Source: Doris montereyensis (Eukaryota > Mollusca > Gastropoda > Nudibranchia > Dorididae). From it: a DNA stretch of 64,000 nucleotides. The notes under the pieces are model-generated. The model was not told the DNA's origin. It ran no database searches and saw nothing but the letters and a program-made list of their open reading frames with translations. Each line of letters starts with the position of its first letter. The first letter of the stretch is position 1. This document shows positions 20,500-32,269 of the stretch, piece by piece. The stretch lies in contig JAXRKP010000484.1 of assembly GCA_037039925.1 (NCBI GenBank), positions 167,057 through 231,056 on the forward strand. Reading direction: 5' to 3'. Both the position numbers and the translations under genes were made by a program.

Positions 20500-21597
20500 T
20501 GAGAAAAGTTTAGAAGCAAAAAACATCCCAGTAATTTGAACCATTCCATTTAAAGGTCATATATGAGCTTAGGATTAACTTTAATATCAAAAAACAAGAT
20601 TCTGAAACTTTTTATATTACTGTCATCTATAATCTTACGACTAACTTTCCTGGAAAAATCCGAACTCTAGACCTGTTAAGTACATGGCAATCTTTGAGAT
20701 TAGGAGAAATTTTAGTATAAAAAATACGACAATTTGAACCATTTCATTTTTAATGGTCATATATAAGCTCAAGATTAACTTTAATATAAAAAAACAGGAT
20801 TCTAAACATTTGTTTTTTACCGTCCTCTATAAGTTTAGGACTAACGTTCCTCGAAAAATCAGAAATCTACTACATGGTAATCTTTGGGCTTATGGAAAAC
20901 ATTATTAAGATTAAAAACCATGGTAATCTTTGGATTTCAACTCAAATTTCAAGTCAGTGTAACATATAACTCAAGATTAACTTATGAAAAAAACTTTAGT
21001 AGCAAGATAACAACAATTTGAACCATTTCATTTAATGGTCATTTACGATTTACGAGCTTAAGATTAATTTTAATATCAAAGACAAAATTCTAAATGTTTT
21101 CTCATTTTACCTTCATCTATGAGCTTCGGACTAACTTTCTTATAAAAAATCAGAACTCTAGATCTTTTTAGTATATGGTAATCTTTGAATTTAGGCTAAA
21201 TTTTAGTGGAAAAAAAAAACAACAATTTGAACCAATAGATTTAATGGTAATATATGAACTTAAAATTAATATTAAGACCAAGATTTTGAACAATTTTATA
21301 TTACCGTCATCTATGAGCTTAGAACTCACTTTCATAGAAACATCAGAAGTTTATAGTATGTACCTGTTTAGTACATGGTAACCTTTGAGATAAGGAGAAA
21401 TGCTAGTAGTAAAAAAAAACCCACTTTGAACCAGTTCCTTTAATGGTCATATATGAGCTTAAGATTAACTTTAATATCAAAAACAAGATTCTAAACCTTC
21501 TAAGTTTACCGTCATCTATGAGCTTAGGACTAACTTTCCTAGAAAAATCCGAACTCTGGACCTTTTAGTACTTGGTAATCTTTGAGATAAGGAAAAA
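20500..21597. repeat. About 200-bp satellite, five diverged monomers
   Basis: Each monomer has TGGTCATATATGAGCTTA, ATTAACTTTAATATCAAA, a CCGTCATCTATGAGCTTAGG-like block, CTAACTTTCCTnGAAAAATC and TGGTAATCTTTG. Landmarks near 20555, 20755, 21037, 21246 and 21445 give a period of about 200 bp, with one longer unit. Confidence 0.85.
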
Positions 21598-23690
21598 TTC
21601 ACTGCCATAGAGGAGAGTAAGACAATAAACTGTGTTGTATACTGTCATTTTGGTTTTTGTTGACAATTCTTGTTTACCTATAAATGCCTTTCCTAGATAG
21701 TTATATATTGCACTTGTCTTTTGGATTCTCTGGCTGATTTCTTCTCTTAGTTTTCCCTCTGAGTTAATCATTACTCCTAGGTAGATGTAGCTTTGAACTT
21801 GTTCTAAATTTTCCCTGGTCAATTTAAGATTTTGTATTTTAGCTTCCCTAGTTACTATCATCGTTTTGCTTTTCTTTGCATTTACTTTCATTCCTCTTTT
21901 ATTTAGTTAATTATTTATCATGTTAATATTCGACTAAAGGCCACTTTCTGATTTTCCAAACAAAACTAAATCATCGGCAAATGAAAGCATTGATACCATT
22001 ACTGGTTTTGCCTACATTCTTGAGGATTTTACGACTGAATCCATAAAGGTGATAAACATTACTGGTTAGAAAAACTGAATCCATAAAGTTCTAAGGCCCA
22101 CAACCCTGTCTTACTCCTATATCTACATCAAATTCTTCAAATACGTTTCCAGCTAATCTCACTGCACATATTGGTTTATTATAAAAACAACTTTTAATGG
22201 CTTCTATTATATATTGCTCTACATTGTGTTCTTTTAATGAATGTCATAGTTCGTCCCTCCTTACAGTGTCAAATACATTTTCTAAGTCAATAAAACACAG
22301 ATGCAAGTCAATGTTTCTCTCAAGGACATTCTCATTCCGCCATGCTGTTCTTTTCCTATCTCCTTTAATTTGTTTCCTACCACAGACCTTTTTAGCACAA
22401 CTGAATAGTGTTTCTTTATACATTTGTCACTTTTCTTCTGTTGTGCTTTCATACAGATCCATCTACCTTTCATTGATAAATTTTTTCCCCGGATTGCTAT
22501 ATCTGTTTTACTATTGGTTTATTTAGTTCTTCTATTTTGAGTTTAGTAGCTTTCTTCTCTTTCCTTTTCTGTTTGTTCTTTTCAGTCAGTAATCTCATTT
22601 TGGCAATCACTAGGTGATGATCACTAAATATTTCTGCTCCTCTGTTTACTCTTGCATCCATTCTACTGTAAAAAAAGGGAGCTGCTAACTATTATGTAGT
22701 CTATGATTGACTTTTCACACCTGTCTTCATTTACTCTTGTATATTTGTAGATATCTTTATGAGGAAAAAATGTGTTGGCTATTTTCATGTTATTCTTTAG
22801 GCAAACATCTATAAGTTTCTCTCCATTTGGACAAGTTGTTGTCTCTCCTTTTTTACCACTCTAGCGCTTAAATCTCCTAAAACCATTAGTTCCTGTTTGG
22901 GTTTGAGATTCTCTGCAGCTATTTTTAAATCGTTTTCGAAGATAGATTTTTCTTCTTTGTTTGCGTCTTCGTTTGGTCCATAAGTTATTAATGATTTAAT
23001 TTTTCTTCCTTGTAGTTTAATGTTTATCTCTAATAGCTGTGGACTTATAAATTTCCAACTTTCTAGCAGCTTTTCATGCCTTTTATGCATTAGGAGGCCT
23101 ACTTCTGCTCTAGCTCTATCTTTGACATTTACCCATAAGAAGACTAAAGTATGATTTGGTCCTACATTTTCTATTCCTTGTCCTTTCTTCTTTGTTTCTG
23201 TAATGGCCAAAATGTTTACTTTGAATTTTTCATTTCTTCAACTAATTCTAACTCTTTTCCATTTATTGCCCTAATATTCCCTGATCTAACAATCACAGTC
23301 CGTGTTCGAAAGGGCAAGCCGGGTATATCATCATAGTTCTTTGAATCAGTTTGTTTTGGATAAGCAAGTAATTCCCACTGTACCTAGGTGGGGCTGCCAC
23401 CTTCAGGTCTCCTACCAGGCCTTGTTATTTTCGGTCAGGGTTAATTCCCTTAGCCTTTGGTCGACCAAGACCAGCGTGCAAATCAGCAGGTTGTTATCTT
23501 CTGACAGGGTTAATTCCCTTAGCATTTGGTAAACAGAGACCAGCCTACAAGGCAGCAGGTTGTTTATGACGGTGTTAACTCCCTTAGGCTTTAGTCAGGA
23601 AAAGACCTGCCTCCAGTGCAGCAGGAGACTCGTGGAGGGCGGGACCATCTTATCCCTGTCCAGGTGCTTATCTGTCCAATGTCCGATCTA
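21598..23690 (-). mobile_element. Non-LTR retrotransposon copy 2, same family as 2177-4605, lacking its 3' end
   Basis: On the minus strand: endonuclease region (MAITETKKKGQGIENVGPNH near 23200, ITYGPNEDANKEEKS, LMVLGDLSARV), internal losses, then an intact FADDLVLFGKSE reverse-transcriptase motif near 21970, and QRIQKTSAIYNYLGKAF and VYCLTLLYGSE at 21600-21740. Sequence stops inside the C-terminal coding part at 21598, where the satellite begins, so the 3' end is missing. The 5' end includes three imperfect repeats at 23434-23640. Confidence 0.85.
23434..23640 (-). repeat. About 65-70-bp tandem repeat, three copies, in the LINE 5' region
   Basis: The core AGGGTTAATTCCCTTAGC plus an AGACCAGCnTnCAAnnCAGCAGG block occurs three times with divergence, just upstream of the endonuclease start of LINE copy 2. 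Confidence 0.8.
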
Positions 23691-24650
23691 TTGAACATGA
23701 TTGTCAATTAAATCTATTTAACAATGTAATGGCCAATGATGATCCTGAAATCTATTTGACATAATGGCTAATGAGATTTGATGGCCAATTAAATATATTT
23801 AACAATGTAAATCTATTTGACATAAACATGATGATGGCCAATTAAATATATTTAACAATGTAATGGCCAATGGGATCTATTGAACATGATGGCCAATTAA
23901 ATATATTTAACAATGTAATGGCCAATGGGATCTACTGAACATGATTGTCAATTACATCTATTTAACAATGTAATGGCCAATGGGATCTACTGAACATGAT
24001 TGCCAATTAAATCTATTTAACAATGTAATGGCCAATGGGATCTACTGAACATGATTGTCAATTACATCTATTTAACAATGTAATGGCCAATGGGATCTAC
24101 TGAACATGATTGTCAATTAAATCTATTTAACAATAATGGCTAATGGGATATATTGAACATGATTGCCAATTAAATCTATTTGACATAATGGCTAATGAGA
24201 TCTATTGAACATGATGGCCAATTAAATCTATTTGACATAATGGCTAATGAGATCTATTGAACATGCTGGCCAATTAAATCTATTTAACATAATGGCTAAT
24301 GGGATATATTGAACATGATTGATTGCCAATTAAATCTATTTGACATAATGGCTAATGAGATCTATTGAACATGATAGCCAATTAAATCTATTTGACATAA
24401 TGGCTAATGAGATCTATTGAACATGATGGCCAATTAAATCTATTTAACATAATGGCCAATGAGATCTATTGAACATGATTGTCAATTAAATCTATTTAAC
24501 ATAATGGCCAATGAGATCTATTGAACATGATTGTCAATTAAATCTATTTAACATAATGGCCAATGAGATCTATTGAACATGATTGTCAATTAAATCTATT
24601 TAACATAATGGCCAATGAGATCTATTGAACACTATGTTGATTGGAATCTA
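23690..24650. repeat. 52-bp satellite, right part
   Basis: About 18 units of GATCTATTGAACATGATTG plus TCAATTAAATCTATTTAACA plus TAATGGCCAATG. The half-unit structure matches 15890-17000, and local sub-blocks have been homogenised. Confidence 0.92.
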
Positions 24651-24972
24651 ATGGACACAGTAAAAATTGTGATATGACCACTGAAATCCATGTGGAACAT
24701 GATTGCCTAACTAACGTATTCAACGGAACATCATGAAAAATGTAATCTATCGATCATAAAAAAATCCCAATTGAAACCTTTGGTTTACTATGGCCAATTT
24801 GATCCATAGATATATAAAAAAAAAAAGGACATAGAATTTCATCGCTAATTGGGTGTATGGAACACATTGATATTGTGAAATCTTAACAACAGTGAACAGT
24901 ATAGTCAAGTTAATCCATAGAACACAGTGGGCAATTGAAATCTATAGAACTCAATGAAACATGGCCAAAGAA

Positions 24973-25330
24973 GACTCGGTAGTCCAGAGGCAAGGTATCG
25001 GCCTCTCGATCCAAAGGTCGTGGGTTCAAGCCCGCCAACGGTTAAAATATAATCTCGAGTTTTTTAATAGTAAAATCTACCCCCTCCCCCCCCCCCCGCC
25101 CTTCTGGTCCAGGTAGGTGGATCGACAACAAATCCCATCGGAGATAGAGGATAAAAAGGAGGTCCTGTGTGCAGATCACAACACTCTGTGCACGTTAAAG
25201 ATCCATTAGCTGTTTACAAGGCAGTCTGGACAATTAAAAAAAAAGTTCTACCAAAACTCCCGAGATCACCTTAGTTGTGGATGTGGTACAATCAAAATCA
25301 AATCAAATCAAATCAAATCAAATCAAATCA
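24973..25330 (+). mobile_element. tRNA-derived SINE, family A, full-length reference copy
   Basis: The tRNA-like head has a TAGTCCAGAGG A box and a GGGTTCAAGCCC B box about 50 bp apart. The body includes GGTCCAGGTAGGTGGATC, CACGTTAAAGATCC and TGTTTACAAGGCAGTCTGGA. It ends in seven ATCAA units (25293-25328), the usual microsatellite tail. No tRNA function is expected because the acceptor and anticodon stems are not intact. Confidence 0.9.
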
Positions 25331-25465
25331 TGATCACAAGAACTCATTGGTGTTAACTTTAATCATGACTAATCAGTTGAAAAAGACAAGTTTGGGCTAC
25401 TAATGTATGTAGTGCTAAACTGTCTCATTGTCTCTAAAGGGAGGAGAGGGGGGAGAGAGGGGAGA

Positions 25466-26577
25466 CTACTTATTCAAGTATGTGATGACATAATTCTTGA
25501 GGTTTGGCGAAAACAACGCACGGAACACGAAAGCGTACTTGGAGCCCATGTTGTAGTATATAAAGATGTTGGCACTGGCGTTGACAGCGTTAAACGTCAA
25601 ACAGATAGTTGTGATAGCCATCGCCAAGTGTCCGTATTTGCCTTCGTAGTTGAAATCTTCGTCAATGGCCAGGGCTAAAAAGACAACCACGGACGGTGTG
25701 AAGGTCACGATGAACACTAAACCAACGGACACGACCATCTTGACGACATGCATATGGTTACGGCCACCACGCATCTCCTCGTCGTCATGTCCGCCTGGCC
25801 TGCAGCCGCGCCTCGCAGGAACTTGGTTCTCTGTGCCAGTTTCCAAATAAGGATGGACGAACAGACTATAACAGCCGTGAATGAGACCATGATGTAGAAA
25901 ATGTTCAAATAGTATTGCGGTGTCTGGATGGCCACCCTGTTGTCGGTGTAGATCATGCCGTACATGGTTCTGTTGAGGTCAGGGACGAACTTCCAGGCGA
26001 ATCTGAAGTTTGTGTAGTTGGGGATTAAGCTGCCGATGATGACGACGTAGATGCAGACGATAATCGTCAGGACTCGTCTTGGGGTCAGCACGGTTCTGAT
26101 CGTCAAGGGATAGGCAACGCACAGACAACGCTCCAACGTGATGTACACTGTGAGGAACGATGCAACGCGCGTGAAGATCACGTGAGTCCATCCGCCTGTC
26201 TTGTACTGTAGTTCGACAGTAAGAATGGGCAGGTGTGAAAACATGAACAAAGGATTGTAGCAGATGCAAAGCCAGAGCAACGAAATCATCGAACACACAT
26301 CCGAGATGGCGAGGGCTGTGAAAGCTATGTTGATCGTCTCCTTGTAGCCCATGCGTGCAAACACGACGATGTTGATGACGTTTGTCGCGATGGCAAGCAA
26401 ACAAAGAGCAGCGCAGACGATCGCCAGGTTGATGGTGTACACGTATTGGATGATTTTCTCACTGAGGATCCAGGGGTCAAAGTTCTCCTGTCTGTTTGAC
26501 GCTGTTGTTAAGTTAGACATGGCAGAAACCACACCATCAAAAGAACCGTTTGAGTCTAGCATTGGAAATGCCATCAC
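25466..26577 (-). CDS. Class A G-protein coupled receptor, single exon, one frame break
   Basis: Extracellular N-terminus with two N-glycosylation sites (N10 in NGS, N22 in NLT). TM1 about residues 45-75 (ATNVINIVVF), TM2 82-106 with LAISD, TM3 ending in ERC at 149-151 in place of DRY, TM4 168-186, and TM5 203-228 ending IWKLAQR. After a frame change, TM6 is VVKMVVSVGLVFIVTF and TM7 is NASANIFIYY, followed by a short tail. A change of one base in the third intracellular loop (25750-25800) joins the halves; 1112 observed bases plus one give 371 codons including the stop. The ERC and ANIFIYY signatures resemble molluscan chemosensory or peptide-receptor-like families. The ligand is unknown. No adjacent paralogue is present in the window. 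Confidence 0.9.
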
Positions 26578-26757
26578 TGGAAAGATTTAAAAAAAACCAC
26601 CTACCTAAAACAATAACAAAAATTAAAACGAAAAAAAAAAGTTGTTTTGGGATATTATTTTGTTGGAGAGTTTTGCCTCTTTTGTTTTCGGGTTTTTGTG
26701 CTTTGTGTTGTTGTGCTTTTGATTTCTTTGTTATTGTTCTTTCGTTGAGATTTGTAT

Positions 26758-26767
<10 letters not shown>

Positions 26768-26795
<28 letters not shown>

Positions 26796-26796
26796 A
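26768..26796 (+). repeat. (TG)n microsatellite
   Basis: Uninterrupted run of about 13 TG units upstream of the GPCR. Confidence 0.9.
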
Positions 26797-26898
26797 ATGT
26801 GTGAGGGCGTTAATGCTGTTCCTACTGACTTTAAAGTAACTGTTCTTATTGCATCTCCAAAAAATCTTTAAACTTGATGACAGTTTACATTTTTAAAG

Positions 26899-27190
26899 TG
26901 TGGCGTCGGTGGCCGAGTGATTAGGCTGTCGGACTGGGGCTCATGAGGTGCGAGTTCGAATCCTAGCAAAGCTAGGACTGCCGTTGTATTCCCCTGGGAA
27001 AGACACTTTAACAAGCATTTTCCCCTCAACCTACCCAGGTGCAAATGGGTACCATGACTATCTTGGGAGTAAAATCCTGCGTCAGACTAGCGTCCTGTCC
27101 AGGAGATGATTATTGTACTGCTTCCACTATTGAAACCAGGATAAGCTCCGGCTCTATGGGCTGTAACGGCCTTAAAGGAACGTTCACTCA
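26899..27190 (+). mobile_element. tRNA-derived SINE, family B, reference copy
   Basis: The head GTGGCCGAGTGATTAGGCTG (A box) and GAGTTCGAATCCTAG (B box) resemble a Leu/Ser-type tRNA. The body contains GGGAAAGACACTTTAACAAGC, ACCCAGGTGCAAATGGGTAC, GACTAGCGTCCTGTCCAGGA and GATAAGCTCCGGCTCTATGG. Copies lie at 1618, 48555 and 50245, with diverged relatives at 10150 and 11195. Confidence 0.9.
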
Positions 27191-27274
27191 ACAGATTTTA
27201 ATTCCAGATGGTGAAATCGATAGACGACACCTCAATGCACCACTCATGTGACAGCCATATTATCTGTATTAAAA

Positions 27275-28362
27275 CGGGGGGGGGGGGACGGCACCTGGAC
27301 TGGCCAGTTTTGGACCAAAAGGTAGATTTTCTGTTCTTTGCCTATTCGGGTAGAATGATCATTTATCTACAAGTTCAGGGCAGAAAAATGTCCTTATGAT
27401 GTATAATTTTTTTTTTACAAAATATTATATTTTGTAGGCAAGGGAAGGTAAAAACGGTCAAAATTTTGAAGTAAATTACCCTAACACTGACTGAGAAAAT
27501 GGCAGTAAAAACCCGTATATTGGCGGTTAATCGCGAAATGTGGCAGCACACGATATTTGACCTTGTTTGCCGACGTCGATGTGTGATATAAGGCGTTGCG
27601 CGTCAGTGTGTATGTAAATACACGCACAAGCATAGGGTAAAGAGGAAAAAAACAAATAACTGTTCATTTCGACATTTGTTTTCACAACAGTGTACATCTA
27701 ACCCAAGATTTATAAACCTATTTACATTAGTAACAATGCCAGAGACTGTTGAAAGAGTAAGGGGCTGCTACAACAAGGGAAACCCGTCCGAAGAGTTTGT
27801 TTTGTGTTATTTTCTTTTGATTTTTTTACTTGCATTTTTCTCGAAATGGTAGTTTTTCCACACTAAAATTCTATCTCCTCCGCTATTTACCGAACGATTT
27901 GTATTATATTTAGCACACAGATTCCTCTTGTCAATGCTAATAGAATGACATCGGTTTTTTTATTATTATATATTAACTTTTTGAGAAATCATTTTTTTTG
28001 ATAATAAAAACGCCGTTTTTTGTACATTCACGATAATATAGTATTTTCAAAAATTAATTAAAAAAAGCTATCCAAAATATCGAAAAATCTGACATCACTC
28101 TTTAGATATTGAATGGAAGAGACGATCTGCACAGGTTTTGAGTGATTTTATTCATAACTAAGGGAGGAGAAAGATTTTGAAAATTGAGTCAAAATCTAAG
28201 ATGGCGGCCGTTTCTATGGCAACCAAGGACGCTACAAACTTCTCAATGATATAGGATGACTGTATTTTGACAGTTACTCATGTACATACTAAAAGCAAAA
28301 ACCTAAACTCAAAAGCAAAAAAATCACTTCAGATGCCCCCCCCCCCCCCCCCCCCCCCCCTA
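27275..28362 (+). mobile_element. MITE-like repeat E, copy 1
   Basis: About 1.09 kb, bounded by a G-run plus GGCACCTGGACTGGCC on the left and ATCACTTCAGATGCC plus a C-run on the right, so the two ends are inverted versions of each other. The same sequence occurs in reverse at 38439-39421 and truncated at 46050-46905. No transposase frame is visible, which suggests a non-autonomous DNA transposon. Internal landmarks: TTTTGGACCAAAAGGTAGAT, CAATGCCAGAGACTGTTGAA, AGATGGCGGCCGTTTCTATG. Confidence 0.75.
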
Positions 28363-28365
28363 AGG

Positions 28366-29580
28366 AGTCTCCCGTCAAGATTGGTTAAAAGCAGCATTAG
28401 GATGCTGAACAAAAACTACATACTTGGCCTGTGTCTACATAGGTCTAACACATAATGACATAATTTGACATTCTTTTGCATAAGTCAATGCACTTATTTC
28501 TTTCAATAGTTCTGTATTAAAAATAGTTACCGTTACATACAAACTTTACATTTGATTTCTTTAATTATGTTAGATGTGCATTGGAAACTGAATTTGCAAA
28601 AAATAATAATTTTCAAGAGTGTTATAAATCAGTTTTTAACGTAAATCGATAAATATACACACGTGGTCAAAGGACACTCACTCTCAAGGTCGTGTCCGCT
28701 ATACGTCTTGGGTTACAGTGAGTTTTGCTATAATGTCTTTATATACTTATTCTTTCCGTGGTTTTGTGTTGTAGCGAACTCGATGATTTGATTTTAAAGA
28801 AAAACTGAAGACAATAAGTATTCGCCTCGCTCAACGATTTACCTCAATTCACGGGAACAGACACTTTGAACATGACCCGTTAATCAGAGCGCGCCCCTTT
28901 TAAAGATAACACTGACGTCATCAAAATAGTTGGTTTGCCATTCTTTGTTTTTTCTTTTGCTTTTCAGTTTCCGTGTGAATGTGACAATCGGAATAATTTT
29001 CTTAAGAGCGTTATTCCCCAAGATTCGATATTTGAAAACACTGTATAATTCGTTTAAGAGAAAGCATTAATTATTTATATTCATCGTTATGAAAGGAAGA
29101 AATGATCAAAGAGAAAAGGGACGGATTGGTTGTCAATGTTATGTAGATCTAGATCTAGCTGTCACATTGACATGGACACAGCCGATCAGTTCTTTCAAAT
29201 GGCTGACTAATGCGTGTCATACATAGTTTCTACGTTATCGTCTGCGCTTTCGTAACCACTTCTATAACAGCCATTAAAACGAGGCAAGCATTTGTCCTCT
29301 CGTTCATGCCAACATCCCCCGCTCATCTCTTTGCTGTTGTGTTGTATTGTATACATAGAGTGTTGTTATTATTATTATTTTTTTTATTCATGAGCTGGTT
29401 CCAAAGTTACTAAATGGATTTTAAAGGAAACAATTTAAATAATGATTGTCTGATGTGAGTGACAGTGGCAGTTAAAATAGCGAATTAATTGGACACGCGA
29501 CAGTAGCGTAGCCATTGTTCTGACTTCAAAGAAATCAAAATAATGAAATATCGTATTGAGTTTCGTCTCAGGCAATGAAG
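28366..29580. other. Intergenic DNA, no gene seen
   Basis: AT-rich sequence with no recognised gene, RNA or repeat family. Confidence 0.5.
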
Positions 29581-29584
29581 GTAG

Positions 29585-29587
<3 letters not shown>

Positions 29588-29634
<47 letters not shown>

Positions 29635-29637
29635 GTG
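29588..29637 (+). repeat. (TG)n microsatellite
   Basis: About 24 GT units with one GC interruption. Confidence 0.95.
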
Positions 29638-29751
29638 TTTCCCTGTATGTTGATCCGGATGGAGAGACAGGGAATTGGAGGAAGGGTTTTGACAATTCTT
29701 TCTTTATTTTGATAGGTTGTCTAAAGGCTGCTACATCATGTGAAGTTTTCA

Positions 29752-29918
29752 TCATCATCTTCTTCTTCTTCTTCTTCTTCTTCTTCTTCTTCTTCTTCTT
29801 CTTCTTCTTCTTCTTCTTCTTCTTCTTCTTCTTCTTCTTCTTCTTCTTCTTCTTCTTCTTCTTCTTCTTCTTCTCCTTTCTTCTTCTTTCTTCTTCTTCT
29901 TCTTCTTTCTTTCTTTCT
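29752..29918 (+). repeat. (TTC)n microsatellite
   Basis: About 40 uninterrupted TTC/TCT units followed by interrupted TTCTTT variants; all purine on the opposite strand. The poly-Phe, poly-Ser and poly-Glu frames are artefacts. Confidence 0.95.
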
Positions 29919-30334
29919 TTTTTTAATCACATATGATACAGGTGACCTAGTTGAATTAGTAATAATTGAGGGTGCAGTTTCAAGAAATGAGTTTCTGAAG
30001 AAGAAGAAAAATATTAAGTTTTCTTGTTTTAATATTCAACTTGATTAGTATTAATGGTCCAACCAGTTAAGCTAATATTGTGCTATTGTCTTGTATGTGG
30101 TTTGTATATGTGTGCTTGTGTGTGTGTGTGTTTGTGTGTTGTTGCTGTGCTTATTTTGTTGTTGTAGTTGTTGTTGTTGCTGTTTTCTTTTCTTTTTGTT
30201 GTTGTTTTTGGGTTGTTTGTTTTTATTTGTTTGTTCGTGGCACAGGCCGAAATGTTGCATATTATTATTATTATTATTATTATGGTCTTTTGTATACTGG
30301 CATTTGTTAGTAAAAAGATAAAGACGGATTTAGT

Positions 30335-30690
30335 GTAGTCCGTATCCCAGCACAAGTACAGGCTCACCGACTGTACATCATTTATGCACCAGCAGGCCAT
30401 TTCATTCAAAATGCTTTTCAACTCCTGGGGGGGGGGGGGCATACAGTACACAAGCCTGTTAGGCTCTTCGTACTAACACTAAGACAAGATCTTTCTCTAC
30501 CTATAGCTGGGTACTTATTCACACTTGAATCAAGTGAGAAAATTAGAGCGAAGTACCTTCCATAAAAAGAGTACAACGTTGTGAAAAAAAACCAACAACT
30601 CACCTGTGCCAGCCATGAGTGGGGTCGAACCAATGTCGTCATGATTAGGCCTATCACCTTACAACTCTACGGTTCAGGTACAACGTTCTT
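30335..30690 (-). mobile_element. tRNA-derived SINE, family C (reverse copy)
   Basis: Reverse complement of the 57430 copy. Blocks: GTACAGGCTCACCGACTGTA, CATACAGTACACAAGCCTG, AAGATCTTTCTCTACCTATA and CACCTGTGCCAGCCATGAG followed by the reversed B box GGGGTCGAACCA. A G-run expansion is present at about 30427. Confidence 0.85.
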
Positions 30691-30814
30691 GTTCTATTAC
30701 TATATCAGACGAGAGGAAAGTGGAAAGCTACGGGAAAGTACATTATATTCAACCATGGCTCATTTCGTTGTCCCATGTGCCATTGATGCATTTAATATAG
30801 ATGTGTCCTTCTTA

Positions 30815-31070
<256 letters not shown>

Positions 31071-31261
31071 AATGGTAGAATAAGGATGTGAATTTCTTTC
31101 TACAAAGGGCAAGATGAAGTTGGATTTGGTCAATCTATACCAACAGAAATTTAAAACAATTTATCTTATTCCAGTGATTGATTCTTGTTATTGTGTTCAG
31201 AACAGTATCGATTGTACTTACCCAGCCACCGTCCCCGACCCCCCCCCCCATCCTTTCTGGT

Positions 31262-31555
31262 TATAACATATTGTAATGATGTTGAATAATAACATATTTT
31301 AATGATGTTGAATGTTGAATGATACATATTTTAATGATGTTGAATGATAACATATTTTAATGATGTTGATTGATAACATATTTTAATGATGTTGAATGAT
31401 AACATATTTTAATGATGTTAAATGATAACATATTTTAATGATGTTGAATGATAACATATTTTAATGATGTTGAATGATACCATATTTTAATGATGTTAAA
31501 TGACAACATATTTTAATGATGTTGAATGACAACATATTTTAATGATGTTGAATGT
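31262..31555. repeat. 26-bp tandem repeat
   Basis: About eleven units of AACATATTTTAATGATGTTG with a short variable AATGAT spacer. Confidence 0.92.
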
Positions 31556-31948
31556 GTTCTGCGGTTCAAGATAAGACCTAGCGTTTTCTTGATTTTTCGT
31601 TTTTATAATTTCTTTATTTTACGTTTTGATTTCACTGAAAGTATAAAGAAATAATCTAATAAAGTTCAAAATATTTTGCATTCATTCATTCATTTGACTT
31701 TTCCCCCAGATTTATAAAACATTGCAATAGAATTGGATGTTCTCTATGAAATCAAAATACGTTTTTTGAAATCCTGTTTTGTTCCTGCTCATTCTTCTTG
31801 CCTTCCTAATTTTCATTCTGATTTTTCTTCTTCTCCTTTATTGAAATCATTAATTCACTATTATCGTCACTATCATTCATGTTTCCTATTTTTTGGGGTT
31901 GTTTTTTGTTTGTTTTGACAATGTTGACTTTAAATTTAGACTTCAAGC

Positions 31949-31950
<2 letters not shown>

Positions 31951-31981
<31 letters not shown>

Positions 31982-32015
31982 TGTGTGTGTGCGCGTGTGC
32001 ATGTGTGTGTGTATG
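31951..32015 (+). repeat. (TG)n microsatellite
   Basis: GT repeats with a few substitutions. Confidence 0.9.
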
Positions 32016-32269
32016 TACAATTTGCTATTTTCTTCACTTTATGTATGAAAGGAAAATAATGATTCAGAGGATTATGCTGTCCTGTGTCGTGTAAGCCAAA
32101 AAAAGAATAAATTATTTTGATTCTCGAAAATAACTCCACCTTCATTGTTAGTGTTAGCGTTTTTTACTTCTCTACATAAAATTATATGTTGAAAGAATAT
32201 TAAGTTGTGTTTCATTTACCACTACAATACCAGCCACCTAACAGTAAAAATAGTCACTACTCACACAGT

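Noticed and set aside
24973..25045. Functional tRNA genes at the A/B-box sequences (also 26899, 57430)
   Set aside because: The acceptor and anticodon arms do not fold and each is followed by the same repeated body, so they are heads of SINEs.
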